From assembly GCA_014799675.1 (NCBI GenBank), contig JAAVHM010000029.1, positions 10,057 to 15,672 of the forward strand: DNA of 5,616 bases. The letters are read 5' to 3'. A program made the position numbers and the translations under genes. This document shows, in pieces, positions 1-5,616 of the stretch. The DNA is from Ruminococcus sp. (GTDB taxonomy: Bacteria > Bacillota > Clostridia > Oscillospirales > Ruminococcaceae). Position 1 is the first letter of the stretch; every line of letters starts with the position of its first letter. A model generated the notes under the pieces. That model was not told the origin of the DNA. It saw only the letters and a program-made list of their open reading frames with translations, and made no database searches.

Positions 1-32
1 GAGGCTGCTTCCCTGCCCCCTATAGCGTAAAA

Positions 33-53
33 TTTTAATCTTGTTGATTAAAA
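33..53. repeat. AT-rich inverted repeat upstream of the orphan membrane-protein gene
   Basis: TTTTAATC (33-40) and GATTAAAA (46-53) are perfect 8-bp inverted arms around a 5-nt loop. The stem has only one G-C pair, so it would be weak as RNA. On the minus strand it is followed by four T, and on the plus strand by no T run. It could be a poor terminator remnant, a protein-binding site, or chance in AT-rich DNA. No function is assigned. Confidence 0.25.
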
Positions 54-110
54 AATCATGTTTGAACAAAAAATGTTCGCGGAGAAATTGTATCTGCAAT
101 TAATGTACAT

Positions 111-118
111 AAAAGGGA
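111..118 (+). promoter_or_regulatory. Ribosome binding site setting the GTG start at 129
   Basis: AAAAGGGA lies 10 nt upstream of GTG 129. It is the only purine-rich Shine-Dalgarno-like stretch near the N-terminal membrane segment, and it supports the GTG as start. No convincing sigma-A promoter was found between 1 and 110. Confidence 0.5.
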
Positions 119-128
119 TTGTTAAGCA

Positions 129-641
129 GTGAAAAAAATAATTATTTCTATTATAGTTTCTTTATTATTTTTATTGATATTGGTATTAAGCCTTACTATT
201 TTATTTACGCCAAAAGGGGAATTTTCTCCTTATTATAAGACTCTTGAACTGCAAGGAAAAGATGTGGTTGTTGATTTTTACACAGGTGTTGAATCAATTA
301 ATTCGATAATAATTATCGTTAGAGACAACAATCGAAATAAAACGTATGATGTATATTTTAATCAAGTAATAGACAATTACAAAGAAGTTATTGTCGAATC
401 TGAGAGTTGGAATTATGCATGGTTGGATAACGACAGCAGTGTACGATATAATGATAGATTTTTATGGTGTAAGTCATATAATGGGCGTTATATTATAATT
501 GATTATGTTAATGGACATGTTTTCATAACATTTTCTTATTATCAATTAAAAATTGGTGCTGCCTTTTTGATTTTAATTATAATCATAATAATTCTGTTGG
601 TGAAAATAAAAAAATTAAAAAGATTGCAAACCGGTGTATAA
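129..641 (+). CDS. Small two-pass membrane protein of unknown function, AT-rich
   Basis: I do not recognise a family. The 170-residue product starts with a short basic tip (KK) and a strongly hydrophobic helix at about residues 4-26. A polar, aromatic-rich segment of about 115 residues follows (27-141). A second hydrophobic helix lies at about 143-158, and the protein ends in a basic tail (KIKKLKR). By the positive-inside rule both ends should be cytoplasmic and the middle domain outside the cell. The first helix could instead be an uncleaved signal anchor; no lipobox cysteine is present. The start is GTG with AAAAGGGA 10 nt upstream. Composition is odd: about 26% GC by hand count (135 of 513), rich in ATA, TTA and AAT codons, unlike the roughly 50% GC exporter genes next door. 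This suggests a recently acquired or weakly constrained gene. It converges on the exporter operon and shares a terminator with it. The reading frame is convincing; the role is unknown. Confidence 0.8.
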   Translation: MKKIIISIIVSLLFLLILVLSLTILFTPKGEFSPYYKTLELQGKDVVVDFYTGVESINSIIIIVRDNNRNKTYDVYFNQVIDNYKEVIVESESWNYAWLDNDSSVRYNDRFLWCKSYNGRYIIIDYVNGHVFITFSYYQLKIGAAFLILIIIIIILLVKIKKLKRLQTGV

Positions 642-680
642 AAATCTGCACTTTTATTGATTATCAGAATAAAATAAACA

Positions 681-716
681 AAACCTGTATTCACAAATAT
701 ACGTGAATACAGGTTT
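681..716. terminator. Bidirectional Rho-independent terminator
   Basis: Arms 681-694 (AAACCTGTATTCAC) and 703-716 are perfectly complementary over 14 bp around an 8-nt loop. On the plus strand the stem runs into TTTAATTTTA. On the minus strand it is followed by a T-rich stretch (complement of 667-680). It sits 40 nt after the membrane-protein stop and 5 nt beyond the stop of the convergent exporter gene, so it probably ends transcription from both sides. Confidence 0.88.
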
Positions 717-720
717 AATT

Positions 721-2541
721 TTACTTTGCAAACTGCGAATTGTAAAGACTTGCGTAGAAGCCGTCCTGCTCCAGAAGCTTGGCGTGAGTTCCCTGCTCTA
801 CTATGTCGCCGTCTTTCATTACAAGGATCAGATCGGCGTCCCGAATTGTGGAAAGCCTGTGGGCTATAACAAAGCTTGTTCTGCCGCGCATGAGGTTGTT
901 CATTGCCTTTTGTATGCGTATCTCTGTTCTTGTGTCAACGGAGCTTGTTGCCTCGTCAAGGATAAGAATTTTATTGTCCGCAAGTATCGCTCTTGCAATG
1001 GTAAGGAGCTGCTTCTGACCCTGTGAGATGTTGCCCGCTTCCTCGTTTATTTCCATATTGTAGCCGCCGGGGAGGGTTCTTATAAAGCGGTCAACGTGGG
1101 CGGACTTTGCGGCGGCGATGACTTCCTCGTCGGTTGCGTCAAGCCTGCCGTAGCGGATATTTTCCATAATTGTGCCGTTGAAAAGCCATGTGTCCTGCAA
1201 GACCATGCCGAACGCTTCACGGAGACCGCTTCTGTCAAACTCGCGGATATCGTGACCGTCCACCAGAATTGCGCCGCTGTTTACGTCATAGAAACGCATG
1301 AGAAGCTTTACCATGGTGGTCTTGCCCGCGCCTGTTGGGCCGACTATTGCAACGGTCTGACCTGTCTTTACCTTTGCGCTGAAATCGCTGATAATAATTT
1401 TTTCGGGGTCGTAGCCGAATTTTACGTGGGAAAACTCAACGCTTCCCTGAATTTCGTCGGGGCTTATTGGGTTGTTTCCCGTAACGGGTTCTTCCTGCTC
1501 TTCAAGGAACTCAAAGACGCGTTCCGCCGCCGCAGCTGTGGACTGGAGCATATTCGACACCTGTGCGAGCTGTGTTATGGGCTGGGTGAAATTCCTTACA
1601 TACTGGATAAACGCCTGAATGTCGCCAACGGAAATCGTTCCCCTTACCGCAAGCCATGCGCCGACTACTGCGACCGCAACATAGCCGAGATTGCCGATAA
1701 ACTGCATGATAGGGTGCATCATGCCCGACAGGAACTGGGACATCATTGCGGACTTGCAAAGCACGGCGTTGTCCCGTGTGAATTCCTCAACAGCCTTTTC
1801 CTCGCGGTTGAAAGCTTTTACAACAAGGTGTCCGCCGTAGATTTCCTCAACCTGACCGTTTACGTGACCGAGGTATTCCTGCTGCTGTTTAAAATATTTC
1901 TGGGAGCTTTTTACCACAAGCATAACAAGTCCCGCCGAGATAGGCAGAATTATCAGCGCAATAAGAGTCATGAGCCAGCTTATGGAAAGCATCATAACAA
2001 GCACGCCGATTATTGTGGTCAAGGAGGTTATAAGCTGTGTAATGCTTTGGTTAAGGCTCATGCCGAGGGTGTCAACGTCGTTGGTAACTCTTGAAAGCAC
2101 CTCGCCGTAGGTGTTGCTCTCGTAGTATTTCATTGGTATGCGGTGAATTTTTTCGGAAATTTCCTTACGCATATTGTATGTCATTTTCTGGGAAACGCCA
2201 CTCATTATCCAGCTCTGGAAAAAGTTGAACGCCGCGCTGAGGAGATATATTGCCATGACAAACATAAGTATCTGACCTATTTTTTCAAAGTCCATACCTG
2301 CTCCGCCGCTGACCTTGTTTACGAGACCGTTGAATATTTCGGTAGTTGCCTTGCTCAGAATTTTAGGTCCGACAATGTTGAAGATCGTGCTGCCTATTGC
2401 AAAAATGCAGACCGCAAAAACCGCGACCTTAAAGCGGGACATATAGCTTACAAGCTTTTTGACAGTACCCTTAAAGTCCTTTGCCTTTTCCATTGGAGGC
2501 GGTCCTCCGCCGGGTCCGTGTGGTCCTCTTCTTGGGGGCAT
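721..2541 (-). CDS. Half-ABC exporter subunit with the catalytic Walker B glutamate (MdlB/BmrD/TM288-type)
   Basis: This is a multidrug-type ABC exporter half-transporter: an N-terminal six-helix membrane domain (about residues 35-325) fused to an ATPase domain (about 365-600). Numbering from the ATG at 2541 (606 aa), I see Walker A GPTGAGKT (401-408), Q-loop Gln449, signature ISQGQ (505-509), Walker B ILILDE with catalytic Glu530, D-loop SSVD, and H-loop His561. The signature departs from LSGGQ, while Walker B and the H-loop are intact. The tip before TM1 is unusual, rich in Pro, Gly and Arg. A GTG at 2550 gives 609 aa, but AGGAG at 2552-2556 would be only 1 nt from it; the spacing to ATG 2541 is 10 nt, so I prefer the ATG. 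That start lies 1 nt past the stop of the preceding exporter gene, implying coupled translation and a 1:1 heterodimer. The substrate cannot be read from sequence; drugs, peptides or lipids are all possible. Family call is firm, exact orthology is not. Confidence 0.95.
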   Translation of the reverse strand: MPPRRGPHGPGGGPPPMEKAKDFKGTVKKLVSYMSRFKVAVFAVCIFAIGSTIFNIVGPKILSKATTEIFNGLVNKVSGGAGMDFEKIGQILMFVMAIYLLSAAFNFFQSWIMSGVSQKMTYNMRKEISEKIHRIPMKYYESNTYGEVLSRVTNDVDTLGMSLNQSITQLITSLTTIIGVLVMMLSISWLMTLIALIILPISAGLVMLVVKSSQKYFKQQQEYLGHVNGQVEEIYGGHLVVKAFNREEKAVEEFTRDNAVLCKSAMMSQFLSGMMHPIMQFIGNLGYVAVAVVGAWLAVRGTISVGDIQAFIQYVRNFTQPITQLAQVSNMLQSTAAAAERVFEFLEEQEEPVTGNNPISPDEIQGSVEFSHVKFGYDPEKIIISDFSAKVKTGQTVAIVGPTGAGKTTMVKLLMRFYDVNSGAILVDGHDIREFDRSGLREAFGMVLQDTWLFNGTIMENIRYGRLDATDEEVIAAAKSAHVDRFIRTLPGGYNMEINEEAGNISQGQKQLLTIARAILADNKILILDEATSSVDTRTEIRIQKAMNNLMRGRTSFVIAHRLSTIRDADLILVMKDGDIVEQGTHAKLLEQDGFYASLYNSQFAK

Positions 2542-2542
2542 A

Positions 2543-4714
2543 TCACTCACTCTCCTTTCCCGTATCCACGCTGTTTAATTCTTCTTCGGAAAGCTGGGAC
2601 GAAGCTATCTGCTTGTAGACCTCGCAGCTTTTCAGCAATTCCTTATGCGTGCCGATACCCGCTATTTTTCCCTCGTCAAGAACAATAATTTGTTCCGCGT
2701 GGAGTATTGTGCTGATACGCTGTGCAACTATAATCACTGTGGAATCGGCAACCTTTTCACTCAAAGCCTTTCGGAGAGCCGCGTCGGTCTTATAGTCCAA
2801 AGCGGAAAAGCTGTCGTCGAAAATGTAAATTTTCGGCTTTTTAGCAACTGCTCTCGCTATGGAAAGTCTCTGCTTCTGTCCTCCCGAAACGTTAGTACCG
2901 CCCTGTGAAATGGGGCTTTCGTACTTTTCGGGCTTTGCCTCGATAAACTCTGTCGCCTGAGCGATTTCCGCCGCCTCTGCAAGCTGCTCGGCGGAAGCGT
3001 TCTCACAGCCGAAGCTAAGGTTTGAATTTATAGTACCGCTGAACAGAACGCCCTTTTGCGGCACGATACCGATATTCTCACGGAGATAGTGCATTGTAAG
3101 GTCGCGGACGTTCGTACCGTCGATAGTGACAGTACCCTCCGTGGTATCGAAAAACCTCGGGATAAGATTTATCAGGGTGGACTTGCCGCTTCCCGTGCTT
3201 CCGATAATGGCGGTGGTCTCCCCCGGGTTTGCGGTAAAGCTTATGTTGTGGAGGACATTTTCGTCCGAGCCGTCATAGTGGAATGAAACGTTGTCGAAAA
3301 CGACTTTACCGTTTGTAATTCCCTCGTTTGCGGCGTTTTCGCTGTCAAGAACGGAGGAATCCGTGCTAAGAACTTCATTTATTCTGTTTGCGGAAACTGC
3401 GGCTCTTGGAAGCATTATGGAAATCATTGTCAGCATAAGGAACGACATAACTATCTGCATTGTATATGTCAGGAACGCCATCATATCGCCCACCTGCATA
3501 TCGCCGCTGTCGATTCCCTTTGCGCCGAACCATACGATAAGGACGCTTATGCCGTTCATTATCATAGTCATAAACGGCGACATTACCGACATTGTTCTGT
3601 TGGTGAAAAGCTGGGTTTTCATAAGGTTTGTGCTTGCTTCGTCGAAACGTTGCTCCTCGTGCTTTTCACGGCTGAACGCTCTTATTACGGGGAGACCTGT
3701 TAAAATTTCCCTCGTAACAAGGTTAAGGCGGTCAACAAGCTTCTGCATGGATTTGAATTTCGGCATTGCCACCGACATCAAAATAGACACCAGAACGATT
3801 ATTGCCGCAACTGCAACAAAAATTATCCAGCCAAGACCTGTGCCTGTGTTTACTACCTTTATAATTCCGCCAACGCCGAGTATTGGCGCGTACAGAACCA
3901 TTCGGAGCATCATAACGATCACCATTTGAATTTGCTGGATATCGTTTGTGGAACGTGTTATCAGCGAGGCTGTGGAGAATTTATCCATTTCGGCGTTGGA
4001 GAACGAAACAACCCTGCGGAAAACCTTTTCGCGGACGTTCATTCCGAAAAGCGCAGAAATACGCGCCGCAAGGAAGCCCACGATTATCGTTATAAACATC
4101 ATTGCAAGAGCGAGACCTATCATTCTGACACCCTTGCCCAGTATGTAGTCCATTTGAATTTTGTCCATGTCTGCGCCCTGGGCGATAAGCTCCTCACGGG
4201 CGAATTCCACCGCCATTTGGGAGAGCATTATTTCGCTGTAGCCCTCGAATTGCTTGTTTATTTCCTCTATCATCGGGGAGCGCTGTTCCTCTGGCATCAT
4301 CAAAAGAGCGTCGGTAATTGTCATGCCCTCGGGAAGCTGGATCTCATCGGGAAGCATACTGCTGTCAATATGGTCGAGTGCATACACCACCGCCGCGGGA
4401 TAAGTAATACACGGCTCGACAGTCTCCGCTTCATAATAAATATGAGCGTTGCTTCCGGATTGCCATTCACCGTTATAATATTTCCTTAGCATACCGCTTT
4501 TGTCGAACATAAGCAGCTTTTCAAAGCTTTCCCCTCTTATTTCGTCCAGAGCCGCACTTTCAATACCGCCCTGCTGTATGCCAACGTCCACAATGTCGGA
4601 GGTATACTGGGGCAAGGCAAGGTCACAAGTTGCCTGCGCCACAAGCAGAGCAAAGATAACAGGCACCCATGCCCAGGATTTGCCCAAGTGCTTAAGAATT
4701 TTTATCATCGGCAT
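2543..4714 (-). CDS. Half-ABC exporter subunit with degenerate ATPase residues and a large TM1-TM2 insertion (MdlA/BmrC/TM287-type)
   Basis: The 723-aa half-exporter is about 120-150 residues longer than a usual ~580-600 aa subunit. TM1 is at about 14-34 and TM2 at about 197-217; the acidic ~155-residue segment between them should lie outside the cell. The remaining helices run to about 440, followed by the ATPase domain. I see Walker A GSTGSGKST (505-513), Q-loop Gln553, signature VSGGQ (609-613), and Walker B IYIFDD, where Asp634 replaces the catalytic Glu. The H-loop position reads AQRIST, so Gln665 replaces His. The signature is sound while its own catalytic residues are not, the mirror image of its partner. 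This fits a heterodimer with one degenerate site, as known for TM287/288, LmrCD and BmrCD. The gene overlaps the marR stop by 23 nt. ATG 4714 has AGGAG only 3 nt away; the in-frame ATG at 4708 (residue 3) has 9-nt spacing and may be the true start. The C-terminal tail is acidic (EEELNSVDTGKESE). Confidence 0.95.
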   Translation of the reverse strand: MPMIKILKHLGKSWAWVPVIFALLVAQATCDLALPQYTSDIVDVGIQQGGIESAALDEIRGESFEKLLMFDKSGMLRKYYNGEWQSGSNAHIYYEAETVEPCITYPAAVVYALDHIDSSMLPDEIQLPEGMTITDALLMMPEEQRSPMIEEINKQFEGYSEIMLSQMAVEFAREELIAQGADMDKIQMDYILGKGVRMIGLALAMMFITIIVGFLAARISALFGMNVREKVFRRVVSFSNAEMDKFSTASLITRSTNDIQQIQMVIVMMLRMVLYAPILGVGGIIKVVNTGTGLGWIIFVAVAAIIVLVSILMSVAMPKFKSMQKLVDRLNLVTREILTGLPVIRAFSREKHEEQRFDEASTNLMKTQLFTNRTMSVMSPFMTMIMNGISVLIVWFGAKGIDSGDMQVGDMMAFLTYTMQIVMSFLMLTMISIMLPRAAVSANRINEVLSTDSSVLDSENAANEGITNGKVVFDNVSFHYDGSDENVLHNISFTANPGETTAIIGSTGSGKSTLINLIPRFFDTTEGTVTIDGTNVRDLTMHYLRENIGIVPQKGVLFSGTINSNLSFGCENASAEQLAEAAEIAQATEFIEAKPEKYESPISQGGTNVSGGQKQRLSIARAVAKKPKIYIFDDSFSALDYKTDAALRKALSEKVADSTVIIVAQRISTILHAEQIIVLDEGKIAGIGTHKELLKSCEVYKQIASSQLSEEELNSVDTGKESE
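2552..2556 (-). promoter_or_regulatory. Ribosome binding site deciding the start of the second exporter gene
   Basis: AGGAG on the minus strand lies inside the end of the upstream exporter gene. It is 1 nt from GTG 2550, too close to work, and 10 nt from ATG 2541. This favours the ATG, which follows the upstream TGA (2545-2543) by one base. Confidence 0.65.
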
Positions 4715-5144
4715 TTTCTCCTTTCACATAATTCTCAATAATATTTGACATTTCAGTAAGCAGTTCATAAAGCTGCTTTTTGCGTTCTTCGCCCATTTTT
4801 TTGTTGACGTACTCCATTAGGCTGTCCATTTGCCGCCTTGATTTTTCGAGGAAATCAAGTCCGCTTTCGGTGAGCCGCACCATGGTGTTCCTGCGGTTCA
4901 GCAAATCTGTTTCCCGAATGACAAGCCCTCGGCTTTCCAAGGATTTGAGACTTCTCGAAACGGCGGGCGGGGTAACATCCAGCTCCGAGGCTATCTCCGA
5001 GACGGTTATTCCGTCCTTGCCGTCCATGATGATGTTCAGCAGGCAGAACTCGCTGTGGGAGATACCCGTTTTAAACGGCATAGAGTTCATAAACTGCCGC
5101 ATACGTCTGAATTGTTCAACTATAGCATATTTATCTTCCGGCAT
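4692..5144 (-). CDS. MarR-family winged helix-turn-helix regulator of the exporter operon
   Basis: The 150-aa length is typical of MarR proteins. An N-terminal helix contributes to dimerisation (about 1-25). The winged helix-turn-helix covers about 30-93, with the HTH around ITVSEIASELDVTPPAVSRS (46-65) and a wing around 76-92 that contains the Arg-Arg pair and ends in the usual VRLTESG. C-terminal helices (about 96-142) complete the dimer interface. It carries one cysteine (Cys34) in the first helix of the core; whether it senses oxidants is unknown. The ATG at 5144 has AAAGGGGA centred about 10 nt upstream. The gene is first in the operon and its 3' end overlaps the exporter start by 23 nt. 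By analogy with other MarR-exporter units it likely represses its own promoter and responds to a small ligand. An activator role is less likely given the strong promoter and the operator-like repeats downstream of it. Family confidence is high; ligand and targets are inferred. Confidence 0.95.
   Translation of the reverse strand: MPEDKYAIVEQFRRMRQFMNSMPFKTGISHSEFCLLNIIMDGKDGITVSEIASELDVTPPAVSRSLKSLESRGLVIRETDLLNRRNTMVRLTESGLDFLEKSRRQMDSLMEYVNKKMGEERKKQLYELLTEMSNIIENYVKGENADDKNS
4718..4722 (-). promoter_or_regulatory. Ribosome binding site of the 723-aa exporter gene, inside marR
   Basis: AGGAG on the minus strand, within the last codons of the regulator gene. Spacing is 3 nt to ATG 4714 and 9 nt to ATG 4708, so the second ATG is the better-placed start (721 aa). 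Confidence 0.6.
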
Positions 5145-5161
5145 TTAAAAATCCCCTTTAA

Positions 5162-5196
5162 GTTAATTAACTCGGATAACAATTAACAACGTTATC
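5162..5196. promoter_or_regulatory. Candidate MarR operator: two inverted repeats between promoter and marR
   Basis: Two palindromic elements sit side by side: GTTAATTAAC (5162-5171), and GATAAC (5175-5180) facing GTTATC (5191-5196) across a 10-nt spacer. The second spans about +2 to +24 of the predicted transcript, where a bound dimer could block polymerase. MarR dimers usually bind AT-rich palindromes near their own promoters, so autoregulation is plausible. The binding itself is inferred. Confidence 0.5.
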
Positions 5197-5204
5197 TGTT
5201 TGAT

Positions 5205-5233
5205 ATGATACCACAGCTTTCCCCAATTGTCAA
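5205..5233 (-). promoter_or_regulatory. Sigma-A-type promoter of the marR-exporter operon
   Basis: On the minus strand there is a consensus -35 TTGACA (5233-5228), a 17-nt spacer, and -10 TATCAT (5210-5205) preceded by an extended TG motif (TGG). Transcription should begin near 5198, giving a leader of about 54 nt before the marR ATG. It is the only strong minus-strand promoter seen upstream of the operon. Confidence 0.85.
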
Positions 5234-5292
5234 TAGCTATGTAAAAGTTTCACCAATCATACACATTGTACAAATATTGAACACATTTACAC

Positions 5293-5357
5293 AGCATTTT
5301 GACGTAAACAAATGATTTTTTGCGGGGAAAATGCTTAAAAACAAACGCCAAAATGCG
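5293..5357. repeat. Repeated AAAATGC words in the divergent intergenic region
   Basis: AGCATTTT (5293-5300) faces AAAATGCT (5328-5335), an 8-bp inverted pair with 27 nt between. A second AAAATGC follows at 5350-5356. GCATTTTGACG (5294-5304) also pairs imperfectly (10 of 11) with CGCCAAAATGC (5346-5356). They lie just upstream of the plus-strand -10 box and could be binding sites for an unknown regulator. Chance is possible in DNA this AT-rich. Confidence 0.3.
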
Positions 5358-5367
5358 GTTTAATGCA

Positions 5368-5373
5368 TATAAT
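5368..5373 (+). promoter_or_regulatory. Candidate -10 box for the small plus-strand gene
   Basis: A perfect TATAAT, 35 nt before the ATG at 5409. No good -35 hexamer lies 16-18 nt upstream (ACGCCA at 5345-5350 is poor). If this is a promoter it may need an activator, perhaps acting at the AAAATGC repeats, or use another sigma factor. Confidence 0.45.
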
Positions 5374-5408
5374 GGATCAAGAAAAAACCAAAAGGAGCGT
5401 GCGGCGAT

Positions 5409-5616
5409 ATGAATAAACTATGTCCGGAAGCCCTGCCTGTGGCTATTTCAACGCTGGCGGCGGCTATTTCAAAACAGCTTTCCCAGGAAGAGCTTGAGCT
5501 TGCGGCGGCGGCTTTTGAACAGTTGGCGGAGTCCCTTGAATTAATTGCGGCGGCGCGCGGCTCTTCAAACTGCGGAACATCGGGCTCTGCGATCGTTCAA
5601 TTTGGAGAGGGCGGGA
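5409..5616 (+). CDS. Small Ala/Glu-rich helical protein of unknown function, cut by the right edge
   Basis: An open frame starts at ATG 5409, with AGGAG at 5393-5397 (11-nt spacing), and runs for 69 codons with no stop before the window ends. The first ~50 residues look amphipathic and helical, rich in Ala, Leu and Glu, with the core LSQEELELAAAAFEQLAESL. A Gly/Ser/Cys segment follows (RGSSNCGTSGS), possibly a linker or the start of a tail. There is no signal peptide or membrane helix. It resembles the short uncharacterised helical proteins of Clostridia that carry an EELELL-type motif (possibly the DUF6774 group), but that is recollection, not a search. It is transcribed away from the marR operon, and nothing ties it functionally to the exporter. 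Codon use and GC content look like the exporter genes rather than the AT-rich gene at the left. Full length is unknown. Confidence 0.7.
   Translation, partial: MNKLCPEALPVAISTLAAAISKQLSQEELELAAAAFEQLAESLELIAAARGSSNCGTSGSAIVQFGEGG

Noticed and set aside
1..30. Possible tail of an upstream gene (frame 1 reads EAASLPPIA then TAA)
   Set aside because: Nine codons at the window edge cannot be told from chance, although the C/G-rich composition up to about position 27 resembles coding DNA. The sequence to the left is needed.
64..78. GAACA-N5-TGTTC palindrome resembling a Gram-positive LexA (DinR) box
   Set aside because: The LexA consensus is GAAC-N4-GTTC; here the spacing between GAAC and GTTC is 7 nt, so it does not fit. 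It may be chance.
1096..2094. 332-codon plus-strand open frame antisense to the 606-aa exporter gene
   Set aside because: It lies wholly inside a gene with every expected ABC motif, its translation is Cys/His-rich with no recognisable domain, and it has no promoter. It is a shadow of the codon bias on the other strand.
2143..4748. Several plus-strand open frames of 66-212 codons opposite the 723-aa exporter gene
   Set aside because: All are antisense to a well-supported gene, overlap one another in different frames, and show no protein-like domains.
4780..5148. 122-codon plus-strand frame antisense to marR
   Set aside because: The minus-strand frame is a clear MarR protein with its own ribosome binding site and promoter; the antisense frame is Ser/Arg-rich and featureless.
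5266..5273. TTGTACAA palindrome in the divergent intergenic region
   Set aside because: An isolated 8-bp palindrome in AT-rich DNA with no second copy and no fixed relation to either promoter.
1..5616. CRISPR arrays, tRNA/rRNA genes, insertion sequences, attachment sites, riboswitches
   Set aside because: None seen: no regularly spaced repeats, no cloverleaf, no transposase or terminal repeats. The ~54-nt operon leader is too short for a typical riboswitch.

Overview
The window looks like chromosomal DNA from a Gram-positive anaerobe of the Clostridia (Oscillospiraceae/Ruminococcus-like is my best guess). This rests on strong AGGAG-type ribosome binding sites, roughly 45-55% GC in the main genes, AT-rich spacers, a sigma-A-type promoter, and a MarR plus paired half-ABC-exporter arrangement that is common in that class. 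The assignment is inference; there is no rRNA or marker gene here.

Layout, left to right. Positions 1-128 are a short AT-rich leader with a weak inverted repeat and no gene I can support. Positions 129-641 (+) encode a small two-pass membrane protein of unknown function, strikingly AT-rich (about 26% GC by hand count). Positions 681-716 form a perfect 14-bp hairpin with T-rich flanks on both sides, a likely bidirectional terminator between convergent genes. Positions 721-5144 (-) hold a compact three-gene operon, transcribed right to left: a MarR-family regulator, a 723-aa half-ABC exporter, and a ~606-aa half-ABC exporter, joined by overlapping or nearly touching reading frames. Its promoter (TTGACA, 17-nt spacer, TATCAT) lies at 5205-5233, with inverted repeats just downstream that are candidate MarR operators. 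Positions 5234-5408 are a divergent intergenic region with repeated AAAATGC words and a perfect TATAAT box. From 5409 (+) a small Ala/Glu-rich helical protein begins and runs off the right edge.

How it works together. The two ABC proteins carry complementary defects. The 723-aa subunit has Asp in place of the catalytic Walker B Glu and Gln in place of the H-loop His, while keeping a good signature motif. The 606-aa subunit keeps Glu and His but has a degenerate signature (ISQGQ). This is the pattern expected of a heterodimeric exporter with one working and one degenerate ATP site, as in TM287/288, LmrCD and BmrCD. MarR would repress the operon and release it on binding a ligand, possibly a transported compound. 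I see no wholly new system. The items most worth a second look are the ~155-residue insertion between TM1 and TM2 of the larger subunit, the AT-rich orphan membrane protein, and the truncated small helical protein.
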